DNA of 64,000 nt from Flavobacteriales bacterium (lineage in GTDB: Bacteria > Bacteroidota > Bacteroidia > Flavobacteriales_D > Sanyastnellaceae), in the NCBI GenBank assembly GCA_947456965.1, contig CANGTU010000006.1, forward strand, positions 16,330-80,329, in the 5' to 3' direction. The translations under genes and the position numbers were made by a program. Positions 45,193 to 52,943 of the stretch are shown in pieces. The notes under the pieces were generated by a model. It ran no database searches. It was given only the letters and a program-made list of their open reading frames with translations, and was not told the origin of the DNA. How positions within the stretch are numbered: the stretch's first letter is position 1; each line of letters begins with the position of its first letter.

Positions 45193-46980
45193 TCAGGCGT
45201 TCATCGAGATCAGAAACTCTTCGTTGTTCCTGGTCTTCTCAATCCTGTCTTTCACGAATTCCATGGCTTCAACCGGGTTCATGTCAGCCAGGTGACGACG
45301 GAGAATCCACATGCGCTGCAGCACATCGCGGTCATGCAGGAGATCTTCCCTGCGCGTACCGGAGGCGAGGATGTCAATGGCCGGGAAGATGCGGCGATTG
45401 CTGATTCTCCGGTCGAGCTGAAGTTCCATATTTCCCGTTCCCTTGAATTCTTCGAAGATGACTTCATCCATCTTGGAACCAGTATCCACCAGAGCCGTAG
45501 CGATGATGGAAAGGGATCCTCCGTTTTCGATTTTACGGGCGGCACCAAAGAATCGCTTGGGCTTCTCCAGAGCATTGGCTTCCACACCTCCGGAAAGGAC
45601 TTTACCGGAAGAAGGTGCGACGGTATTGTAGGCACGGGCCAGGCGGGTGATGGAGTCGAGAAGAATGCATACATCGTGTCCACATTCAACTAGACGCTTG
45701 GCTTTTTCGAGTACGATATTGGCAATCTTCACGTGGCGCTCCGCCGGCTCATCGAAGGTGGAAGCTACTACCTCGCCTTTCACGCTGCGCTTCATATCGG
45801 TAACTTCCTCTGGTCGCTCATCAATGAGCAATACCATCAGGTAGGTCTCAGGATGGTTCTGTGCAATGGCATTGGCGACATCCTTGAGCAGGGTGGTCTT
45901 ACCGGTCTTCGGCTGGGATACTATCATTCCGCGCTGGCCCTTACCGATGGGGGCAAACAGGTCCATGATGCGCGTGGATAAGTTATTGTTGTTGTCAGCC
46001 AGACGGAACCGCTCATTAGGAAAAAGAGGGGTGAGGAACTTGAACGGTACCCTGTCGCGCACCCATCCCGGATCGCGCCCGTTGATCGAGTCTACCCGGA
46101 TGAGTGGAAAATACTTCTCGCCTTCACGCGGCGGACGAATAGCCCCGCGGATGGTATCGCCGGTGAGCAGGCCGTAATTCTTGATCTGCTGCTGAGATAC
46201 GTACACATCGTCCGGAGAATTGAGATAGTTGAAGTCGGATGAACGCATGAAGCCAAACCCATCGGGCATGAGCTCCAGCACGCCTTCAGCAATCACCAAT
46301 CCATCAAAATTGTACCCGTGTTCATCGGGCTGTCCGCGCTTGCTGCGGTCAGGGCGCGCAATATTGAGGTTGTTGTCAAAACGGCCTTTCTGCTGGAACT
46401 CTTTTCGTTCTCCCTGCTCCGCCCGGTTGCCATGGTCAGCGCGCTGAGGGGCATCGGTAAGGGGGTCGTTTTCTTGTGAACGGGTATGCTCCTGTCGTTC
46501 CGGCCGATCTTGCCGCTCGGGGCGCGGACCCCGCTCTGGCCTTTCGGATCGCTGAAATCCAGGGCGGTTTTCACGGGGTTGATGCACCGGTGCAGCAGGC
46601 CGATGTTCTCTGGGAGAATGGAGATGGGGATCATCGGGGATCTCTCCAAAGAGATCGCCGCTGCGGGGCGGACGAGCCTCAGCAGGTCCTTGTTCTTCTG
46701 CACGCGGACGGCGTTCGCGGCGGTTGCGCTCTGGCCGTGACTCTGGTTCTTCTGAAGCAGATGCAGTGGCCTCTCCTGGCTCTTCTGATGGGGAAGGAGC
46801 GACTTCGGCTGAGGATGGCGACTGATTTCCGCTTGATTCCGCACGCAGGGATTGCGTATCGATAATCTTGAAAACCAGATCTTGTTTTTTGAGCTTCTCA
46901 ATCTGAGAGATGCCCAGCTTTTCTGCAATCTCCACGAGTTCAGCCACCTTCATGGCTTTCAGAGATAGGATATCGTACAT
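45193..46980 (-). CDS. rho: Transcription termination factor Rho with long disordered insertion
   Basis: The 595-residue hexameric RNA helicase ends transcription. The N-terminal helical domain starts [15 protein letters not shown], which decides the ATG at 46980. Residues ~47-222 form an Arg/Glu/Pro/Gln-rich disordered insertion, then the cold-shock-type RNA-binding domain ([20 protein letters not shown]). The ATPase part has SQPKTGKT (about 355-362), [10 protein letters not shown] and [13 protein letters not shown]. Such insertions are typical of Bacteroidota Rho; in Bacteroides the region has been linked to phase separation. Confidence 0.95.
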   Translation of the reverse strand: MYDILSLKAMKVAELVEIAEKLGISQIEKLKKQDLVFKIIDTQSLRAESSGNQSPSSAEVAPSPSEEPGEATASASEEPESRPERNRRERRPRAEEQGPAEARPPRSGDLFGEIPDDPHLHSPREHRPAAPVHQPRENRPGFQRSERPERGPRPERQDRPERQEHTRSQENDPLTDAPQRADHGNRAEQGERKEFQQKGRFDNNLNIARPDRSKRGQPDEHGYNFDGLVIAEGVLELMPDGFGFMRSSDFNYLNSPDDVYVSQQQIKNYGLLTGDTIRGAIRPPREGEKYFPLIRVDSINGRDPGWVRDRVPFKFLTPLFPNERFRLADNNNNLSTRIMDLFAPIGKGQRGMIVSQPKTGKTTLLKDVANAIAQNHPETYLMVLLIDERPEEVTDMKRSVKGEVVASTFDEPAERHVKIANIVLEKAKRLVECGHDVCILLDSITRLARAYNTVAPSSGKVLSGGVEANALEKPKRFFGAARKIENGGSLSIIATALVDTGSKMDEVIFEEFKGTGNMELQLDRRISNRRIFPAIDILASGTRREDLLHDRDVLQRMWILRRHLADMNPVEAMEFVKDRIEKTRNNEEFLISMNA

Positions 46981-47170
46981 AGAATGCGGGAGTATAAATA
47001 AAATGTTCTGTCTGGGGAATGTTGAACCGGAAGGATTTGTGGAAAAGGAACCTCCCGATGGGAGTATCCTAAGGCGATGCAAGTGTAAGGCAAATTTCTC
47101 CATTCCCGGCATGCGGGCTTCTTTTTGTCATCCGGTGACTCACGGCCTCTTCCTCCTCCCGACCACTGGA

Positions 47171-47178
47171 TATATTTG
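47171..47178 (+). promoter_or_regulatory. -7 box TATATTTG for the DUF4293 gene
   Basis: Perfect TAnnTTTG followed by GCGG, 16 nt before the ATG at 47195. It lies in the 214-bp gap to the divergent rho gene; nothing else was recognised in that gap. Confidence 0.5.
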
Positions 47179-47194
47179 CGGCAACGTCTTCCTC

Positions 47195-47656
47195 ATGATC
47201 CAGCGCATCCAAACTCTGTTCCTCCTGGTGGCGACTGCCGCCCTGGTGGTTTCTTACTTTATTCCATTCGGCTACTTTCCCATGGACGAACAAATGCTCG
47301 AGATCAGGAGCTACGGCGTCAAGGATGCCTCTGGTGAATACCTCAGCACGGTGAGCACATGGTGGTTTCACATCCCGCTCAGTTTGGTGGTGGCAGCCAA
47401 CCTCTGGACACTCTTTCAGTATAACAGGCGCAGGCACCAGATCCTCATCCTCAGGGCTACTTTCGTGCTCTTCGCTGTTGCCTTCGTTCTGCTCAGCATG
47501 TATATCTACGGGGTGGACCAGATTTATGCTCCGGCCTCGCTTCGGCCGGGTCTCTCCGTATTCCTGCTTTTTGCCGGACTCCTGCTGAACTGGCTCGCTG
47601 CCCGAGCGATCAGAAAGGATGAGGAACTGATCCGTTCGGTGGATCGCATCCGCTGA
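47195..47656 (+). CDS. DUF4293 family membrane protein
   Basis: The 153-residue protein begins MIQRIQTLFLLVA, the hallmark opening of DUF4293, a family restricted to Bacteroidota and usually found next to rho, as here. It has four hydrophobic segments (LFLLVATAALVVSYFIPFG, FHIPLSLVVAANLWTLF, LRATFVLFAVAFVLLSMYI, LSVFLLFAGLLLNWLAA) with short loops and a charged C-terminus. No function is known. The ATG at 47195 was chosen for the family start; the longer frame upstream overlaps the rho promoter region. Confidence 0.93.
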   Translation: MIQRIQTLFLLVATAALVVSYFIPFGYFPMDEQMLEIRSYGVKDASGEYLSTVSTWWFHIPLSLVVAANLWTLFQYNRRRHQILILRATFVLFAVAFVLLSMYIYGVDQIYAPASLRPGLSVFLLFAGLLLNWLAARAIRKDEELIRSVDRIR

Positions 47657-47681
47657 TGCCGTGAGCGGGATGCCGCCCGGT

Positions 47682-48647
47682 TCACGCCGGCTTGCGCTCG
47701 GAATGTTGATCGCTCCGGTCAAAGGCCTCGATGATTTTCTTGACCAGCTTATGTCGGATCACATCCGACTCACTGAGCTCCACGATGGCAATTCCCTCAA
47801 CGCCTCGCAGGAGTTCAACGGATTTCATCAGCCCGCTCTGCTGTGAGCGCGGCAGATCAATCTGCGTGGCATCTCCGGTGATGATAAACTTGGCTGTTTG
47901 ACCCATCCGCGTGAGGAACATTTTCATCTGAGCTGTGGTGGCATTCTGAGCCTCATCGAGAATCACAAAGGCCTTGTCCAGAGTGCGTCCGCGCATGAAG
48001 GCAAGCGGAGCAATCTCGATCAGCCCCTTGTCCATGTATTCCGCGAGCTTCTCATACGGAATCATATCCATCAGGGCATCGTAAAGGGGCTGCAGATAGG
48101 GATCGAGCTTTTCCTTGAGGTCGCCTGGCAGAAAGCCCAGGTTCTCTCCGGCTTCCACAGCCGGTCGGGTGAGAATGATGCGCTTGACCTGACGCTCCTT
48201 CAGCGCCCGCACTGCAAGGGCTACGGCGGTGTAGGACTTACCTGTTCCGGCGGGCCCAATGGCAAACACCATGTCGTTCTTCTCCGAGGCCTCGACCATG
48301 CGCTTTTGGTTAGCGGTACGAGCCGTGACCTTGGTGCCGCCCGGACCATGCACGAGCACATCACTGCCTTCGGATTCGCTGCGGATCTCCTGCTCTGAAC
48401 TGTTCAGAATCCGCTCCAGTTGATTGATGTGGAGATGATTATATTTTTCAATGTGCCAGAAAATAAGGGTGAGCTTATCGTCAAAACGCTGCACCTCCGC
48501 CTCCTCTCCCAGGGCCTTGATCATATTGCCTCGGGCGAGGATCTTGAGCTTGGGAAATTGGGCGCAGAGAAGTTTGAACTTGGAATTATTCGGGCCAAAG
48601 AGCTCCAGCGGATCAATAGCCGGAATGAGGATTTCTTTCTCGGTCAA
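47682..48647 (-). CDS. phoH: PhoH family ATPase
   Basis: The 321-residue P-loop protein of the PhoH (YbeZ) family is linked to ribosome and RNA metabolism, often together with YbeY. It has the Walker A GPAGTGKSYTAVA, the Walker B-like VILDEAQNATTAQMKMFL and ITGDATQIDLP. The start codon is TTG at 48647: no ATG or GTG lies in frame before the conserved opening (TEKEILIPAIDPLELFG), and a stop lies about 40 bp further upstream. It is divergent from the SAM hydroxide adenosyltransferase gene, which also seems to use TTG. Confidence 0.92.
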   Translation of the reverse strand: MTEKEILIPAIDPLELFGPNNSKFKLLCAQFPKLKILARGNMIKALGEEAEVQRFDDKLTLIFWHIEKYNHLHINQLERILNSSEQEIRSESEGSDVLVHGPGGTKVTARTANQKRMVEASEKNDMVFAIGPAGTGKSYTAVALAVRALKERQVKRIILTRPAVEAGENLGFLPGDLKEKLDPYLQPLYDALMDMIPYEKLAEYMDKGLIEIAPLAFMRGRTLDKAFVILDEAQNATTAQMKMFLTRMGQTAKFIITGDATQIDLPRSQQSGLMKSVELLRGVEGIAIVELSESDVIRHKLVKKIIEAFDRSDQHSERKPA

Positions 48648-48734
48648 GGGTTGATTCCTTTTTTGAAAACTTGCTTCAGGTTATGCACGGATGCTGGCGA
48701 ATGTATTGCAATTTCGCCTCTCTGTCGTGCGACC

Positions 48735-49544
48735 TTGGGAGTAATTACACTGATATCCGATATGGGTGATGCTGACCACTATGTGGCGGCAGTAAAGGCA
48801 TCCCTGTATAATCTTGATCCGGATTGTAAAATCGTGGATATCTCGCACCGCGTTGCCCCGTTTGATATCCACTCGGCGGCATTCATGCTGCGAAGTGTCC
48901 GCGATCAGTTTCCCATGGGCTCCGTTCACCTCATCGGGGTAAGGCCTGAACTTACTCCCAATCATTCACACATGGTGGTGCACCACATGAGCCAATACTA
49001 CGTAGGTGCCGATTCCGGGATTTTCGGATTGCTTTTCGACGAGCAGCCGGAAGACATTTTTGAGGTAAACCTTCCTCTGGGCGAGGACTGGAACTTCCCG
49101 ATGAAAGGCGTACTGGCTGTGTGCGCAGCTCACCTCTCCCGGGGCGGCGTGCCTGAACTTCTGGGAAGGCGCACCAGCGGATATCAGGAGGCTACCCGCA
49201 TAGCCCCTGTCCTGAGCGAGGATAAAATTCTCGCCCATGTGGTCCACATCGATCACTATGGCAATGTGTACACAAACCTTTCACGCCGGGAATTCGAAAC
49301 GGCCCGCCGGGGCCGCGACTTTGAATTGATTCCCAAACGATCCAGCTTTGGCATACGGCGTATCAGCAGCAGTTTCTACGAAATGACCGAAGGTGACATC
49401 GGGGCTCTGTGGGCCTCCAACGACCTGCTCATGCTGGCCATCCGCAATGGGGCCAACGGTCAGGGCGGTGGCGCAGCTCAGCTTTTCGGTTTCCGCCTTC
49501 ACGATATCCTCCGCATCGAATTCCATGGTGAAACGCATCGTTAA
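48735..49544 (+). CDS. SAM hydroxide adenosyltransferase (DUF62) family protein
   Basis: The 269-residue enzyme belongs to the fluorinase/chlorinase-related family; bacterial members hydrolyse S-adenosylmethionine to adenosine and methionine. The N-terminal motif is ITLISDMGDADHYVAAVKAS, with the conserved Asp residues; further segments are VDISHRVAPFDIHSAAFML, SVHLIGVRPE, YVGADSGIFGLLF and HIDHYGNVYTNLSR. A TTG start at 48735 puts GVITLISD at the N-terminus as in relatives; the first ATG would remove the active-site motif. It overlaps the next gene by 20 bp. Confidence 0.88.
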   Translation: MGVITLISDMGDADHYVAAVKASLYNLDPDCKIVDISHRVAPFDIHSAAFMLRSVRDQFPMGSVHLIGVRPELTPNHSHMVVHHMSQYYVGADSGIFGLLFDEQPEDIFEVNLPLGEDWNFPMKGVLAVCAAHLSRGGVPELLGRRTSGYQEATRIAPVLSEDKILAHVVHIDHYGNVYTNLSRREFETARRGRDFELIPKRSSFGIRRISSSFYEMTEGDIGALWASNDLLMLAIRNGANGQGGGAAQLFGFRLHDILRIEFHGETHR

Positions 49545-49818
49545 GATGACATTCCGCAAAGAGGCCTGCGATGAGTTCGTCGCTCTCTTCGAGCATTATC
49601 ACACCCATATCCGCCACGTGCCGGGTTGCCTCTCGCTGCAACTGGTGCGCGCTCGCGAACCGCAAGGGGTCTTCTTTACCCTGAGCACCTGGGAACATCC
49701 CGATGATCTCGAACGATACCGGCGCTCTGAACTCTTTGCCGAGGTATGGCCACGCACCCGGGCCTTGTTCGCAGAGCCTGCAGAGGCCTGGACAGCAGAT
49801 GTGCTCTTTGATTTGTAA
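49525..49818 (+). CDS. Antibiotic biosynthesis monooxygenase-like (ABM) small protein
   Basis: The 97-residue dimeric alpha-beta barrel-type protein belongs to the ABM superfamily, which covers quinol monooxygenases, haem-degrading proteins and many of unknown role. Visible features: KMTFRKEACDEFVALFEHY, HIRHVPGCLSLQLVR, EPQGVFFTLSTWEHPDDLERY and FAEVWPRTRALF. The start ATG at 49525 lies inside the end of the SAM-enzyme gene, so the two are translationally coupled. The substrate cannot be assigned. Confidence 0.82.
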   Translation: MVKRIVKMTFRKEACDEFVALFEHYHTHIRHVPGCLSLQLVRAREPQGVFFTLSTWEHPDDLERYRRSELFAEVWPRTRALFAEPAEAWTADVLFDL

Positions 49819-49836
49819 TCCCACCGCGTTTCCTAT

Positions 49837-49844
49837 CACCTTTG
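49837..49844 (+). promoter_or_regulatory. -7-like box CACCTTTG for gldF
   Basis: A 7 of 8 match to TAnnTTTG, followed by GCAC (the extension also seen at rpsO and ffh), 7 nt before the gldF ATG. Confidence 0.35.
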
Positions 49845-49851
49845 CACCACC

Positions 49852-50583
49852 ATGATCGCTCTGTTCAAGAAAGAAGTCCGCATCTTCCTCAGCTCACTGA
49901 TCGGCTATGTGGTCATTGCCGTATTCCTGCTTATCACCGGGTTGTTCATGTGGATCTTCCCCGGTGATATGAATGTGCTCGAAATGGGCTTTGCTCACAT
50001 GGATACGCTTTTTGTCATCTCCCCCTGGGTCTTCATGTTTCTGATCCCGGCAATCACGATGCGTTCCTTCGCAGAGGAGAGGCGCGCCGGGACGATGGAA
50101 ATGTTGCTCACAAAACCGATCACGGATCTGCAGATCATCCTGGCAAAATATTTCGCCGGTCTGGCTCTTGTCATGGTGGCACTCCTGCCTACACTGGTTT
50201 ATTACTTCGTGATCTCGGGCCTTGGCAATCCGCCGGGTAATATCGACAGCGGTGGTACATGGGGATCCTACATCGGACTGGTTCTGCTGGCCTCCGGCTA
50301 CGTGGCGATCGGCATCTTCGCGTCAAGCATGACTACCAACCAGATCGTGGCTTTTCTCCTGGCTGCTCTCATGTGCTTCTTCCTGTTCACAGGTTTTCAG
50401 GCCCTGGGAAGTTTCGAATGGTTCGGTGAGTTTGATCGCGTGGTGATGCGCCTTGGCATGCAGGACCACTATGCTGCACTGAGTCTCGGACTCATCGACT
50501 CGCGTGATGTGGTGTACTTCCTCGCACTGGCGGCGCTCTTTATTCTGCTCACACGACTTGTGCTTCAGTCCAGGCGCTGGTGA
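49852..50583 (+). CDS. gldF: GldF, gliding-motility ABC transporter permease
   Basis: The 243-residue inner-membrane permease has six hydrophobic segments and the family opening MIALFKKEVRIFLSSLIGYV, followed by NVLEMGFAHMDTLF, PWVFMFLIPAITMRSFAEE and RAGTMEMLLTKPI. In Flavobacterium johnsoniae GldF works with GldG and the ATPase GldA and is tied to gliding. No gldG follows here: purC begins on the opposite strand directly at the stop codon. The two genes share the string TGATCA for their stops. It may act with a distant GldG. Confidence 0.9.
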   Translation: MIALFKKEVRIFLSSLIGYVVIAVFLLITGLFMWIFPGDMNVLEMGFAHMDTLFVISPWVFMFLIPAITMRSFAEERRAGTMEMLLTKPITDLQIILAKYFAGLALVMVALLPTLVYYFVISGLGNPPGNIDSGGTWGSYIGLVLLASGYVAIGIFASSMTTNQIVAFLLAALMCFFLFTGFQALGSFEWFGEFDRVVMRLGMQDHYAALSLGLIDSRDVVYFLALAALFILLTRLVLQSRRW

Positions 50584-51534
50584 TCAGTGCAATCGGCTCA
50601 GGGACTCTTCCACGTGAGCGGTTATGCGTCCTGATATATCGCTGTAGTCTCCCTTTTCAAACGGCTTGCCGGTGACTTGCTCGTAAAGTTCTATGTACCG
50701 GCTGCTGATCTGCTGGACAAATGCATCGTCCATCGTTGGTATGGTCTGCCCTTCCTTTCCCATAAATCCTCCGGCCATGAGCCATTCGCGCACAAACTCC
50801 TTGCTGAGTTGCCGCTGGGCTTCTCCGCGCCACTGGCGCTCTTCATATCCGTCGGCATAGAAATACCTCGATGAATCTGGGGTATGGATCTCATCCATCA
50901 GCAGAATAGTGTCTTTCCGCCTGCCAAATTCATATTTGGTATCAACGAGAATCAGCCCGCGCTCCCGAGCCATCCTGCTTCCCTCGGCAAACAGCTTGCG
51001 TGTATATTCTTCGAGAACGGCATAATCTGCAGCACTCACGATGTTGCGAGCAATGATCTCCTCGCGTGAGATATCCTCATCATGGCCCTCTGTGGCCTTC
51101 GTTGTAGGTGTGATGATGGGTTCGGGAAGAGGGTCGTGCTCGCGCAATCCTTCAGGTAGTGCGACTCCGCAGAGCTCGCGCTTGCCGGATGAATAGGTGC
51201 GCCAGGCATGCCCGGTGAGGTATCCGCGGATGACCATCTCCACCCGGAAGGGTTCACACCGCCAGCCAATGGTGACATTCGGGTCAGGCGAAGAAAGCTT
51301 CCAGTTGGGTACAACGGAGGCCGTGGCATCGAGCATGTGCGAGGCAATCTGATTGAGCACTTGTCCCTTGTAAGGGATGGCGCGTGGCAATATGACATCA
51401 AACGCACTGATGCGGTCGGAGGCGACCATCACCAGCAACTCCTCACCGATGGAATAGACATCACGGACCTTGCCGTGATATACTGCGGTCTGGTTGGAAA
51501 ACCGGAAATCGGAGCGGGAAAGGGCCTCTGACAT
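50584..51534 (-). CDS. purC: Phosphoribosylaminoimidazole-succinocarboxamide synthase
   Basis: The 316-residue cytosolic SAICAR synthase of purine synthesis condenses CAIR with aspartate using ATP. It is of the longer type common in Bacteroidota. Motifs: [81 protein letters not shown] and [18 protein letters not shown]. It follows ffh on the same strand by 12 bp, probably co-transcribed, and abuts gldF tail to tail. Confidence 0.97.
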   Translation of the reverse strand: MSEALSRSDFRFSNQTAVYHGKVRDVYSIGEELLVMVASDRISAFDVILPRAIPYKGQVLNQIASHMLDATASVVPNWKLSSPDPNVTIGWRCEPFRVEMVIRGYLTGHAWRTYSSGKRELCGVALPEGLREHDPLPEPIITPTTKATEGHDEDISREEIIARNIVSAADYAVLEEYTRKLFAEGSRMARERGLILVDTKYEFGRRKDTILLMDEIHTPDSSRYFYADGYEERQWRGEAQRQLSKEFVREWLMAGGFMGKEGQTIPTMDDAFVQQISSRYIELYEQVTGKPFEKGDYSDISGRITAHVEESLSRLH

Positions 51535-51546
51535 GAATAGGGGCTT

Positions 51547-52872
51547 TTATCTTCTGCGGGCCTGCTTCATCATGGCCGCCATCTGGTTCTTGTTGGTCAT
51601 CATTTTCATCATCTGACGGGTCTGATCAAACTGCTTAAGCAGTCGGTTGACCTCTTCCACACTGCGTCCGCTGCCTCGTGCAATGCGGTTCTTACGGCTG
51701 CTGTCAATGAGCAATGGATTGCTGCGCTCAAGGGGAGTCATGGAGCGAATGATGGCCTCCATATAGCGAAAGGCGTCTTCATTGATATCAACATCCTTCA
51801 ACTTGGCCATGCCGGGAATCATCCCGATGAGGTCCTTCACACTTCCCATCTTGCGTATCTGTGCAATCTGCTCGAGAAAATCATTGAAGTCAAACTGATC
51901 CTTTTTAATACGCTTCTCCAACCGGCGTGCCTGCTCTTCATCAAACTGCTCCTGGGCGCGCTCGACCAGCGATACGACGTCTCCCATGCCGAGAATCCTG
52001 CTGGCCATGCGCTCGGGATAGAACACATCGAGCGCATCCATTTTCTCACCAGTACCGATGAACTTAATAGGCTTACTCACCTCACTGAGGATGCTGAGGG
52101 CCGCTCCACCGCGGGTGTCTCCATCGAGCTTGGTCAACACGACGCCGTCAAATTGCAGGCGGTCATGAAAGGCACGAGCCGTATTTACAGCGTCCTGCCC
52201 AGTCATGGAGTCCACGACAAAGAGGGTCTCCGTGGGCTTTACGGCTTCTTTCACGCGACCGATCTCCTGCATCATCTCCTCATCAATGGCCAGGCGCCCG
52301 GCAGTGTCGATGATCACCACCTGAAAGGATTTCTCCCTGGCATACTGAATCGCATGCTGCGCAATGGAAACGGCATCCTTGTTTTCGCGCTCGCTGAAGA
52401 CTTCTGCTCCGATGGAATCACCTACAACGTGCAGCTGGTCAATGGCCGCCGGACGGTAAATGTCACAAGCGACGAGCAGCACACGCTTTCCTTTCTTGGT
52501 CTTGAGGTAGTTGGCAAGCTTGCCGGAAAAGGTGGTCTTACCGGATCCCTGCAAGCCACTCATGAGAATTACACCCGGATTGCCCTGGTACTGAATATCC
52601 GTATGCTCGCCGCCCATCAGGGTCTTGAGCTCGTCATGGGTGATCTTTACCAGCAACTGCCCCGGACTCACCGAGGTGAGTACTTGCTGGCCGAGCGCTT
52701 TTTCCTTGACACGGTCCGTGAAGTCCTTGGCGGTCTTAAAGCTCACGTCGGCATCCAGCAGTGCTCTTCTTACTTCCTTGAGCGTTTCGGCCACATTAAT
52801 CTCAGTGATCTGGCCCTGGCCCTTGAGCACTTTAAATGCCCGTTCAAACTTGTCTGTCAGATTTTCAAACAT
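51547..52872 (-). CDS. ffh: Signal recognition particle protein Ffh
   Basis: The 441-residue GTPase of the signal recognition particle directs ribosomes with nascent membrane proteins to the membrane receptor FtsY. The N domain starts MFENLTDKFERAF, which decides the ATG at 52872. The G domain has GLQGSGKTTFSGKLA, LLVACDIYRPAA, IIDTAGRLAIDE and LTKLDGDTRGGAALS. The Met-rich M domain (MGSVKDLIGMIPGM, MMKMMTNKNQMAAMMKQ) binds 4.5S RNA and signal peptides. The RNA gene itself was not found in this window. Confidence 0.97.
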   Translation of the reverse strand: MFENLTDKFERAFKVLKGQGQITEINVAETLKEVRRALLDADVSFKTAKDFTDRVKEKALGQQVLTSVSPGQLLVKITHDELKTLMGGEHTDIQYQGNPGVILMSGLQGSGKTTFSGKLANYLKTKKGKRVLLVACDIYRPAAIDQLHVVGDSIGAEVFSERENKDAVSIAQHAIQYAREKSFQVVIIDTAGRLAIDEEMMQEIGRVKEAVKPTETLFVVDSMTGQDAVNTARAFHDRLQFDGVVLTKLDGDTRGGAALSILSEVSKPIKFIGTGEKMDALDVFYPERMASRILGMGDVVSLVERAQEQFDEEQARRLEKRIKKDQFDFNDFLEQIAQIRKMGSVKDLIGMIPGMAKLKDVDINEDAFRYMEAIIRSMTPLERSNPLLIDSSRKNRIARGSGRSVEEVNRLLKQFDQTRQMMKMMTNKNQMAAMMKQARRR

Positions 52873-52891
52873 GGGATTTCCAATGGGAGTG

Positions 52892-52899
52892 CAAATGTA
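52892..52899 (-). promoter_or_regulatory. -7 box TACATTTG for ffh-purC
   Basis: Perfect TAnnTTTG followed by GCAC, 19 nt before the ffh ATG. Confidence 0.5.
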
Positions 52900-52943
52900 C
52901 TCCACCCCGGCATTGTAAGTGGAATCAAACGCGGGAGCAGCTC

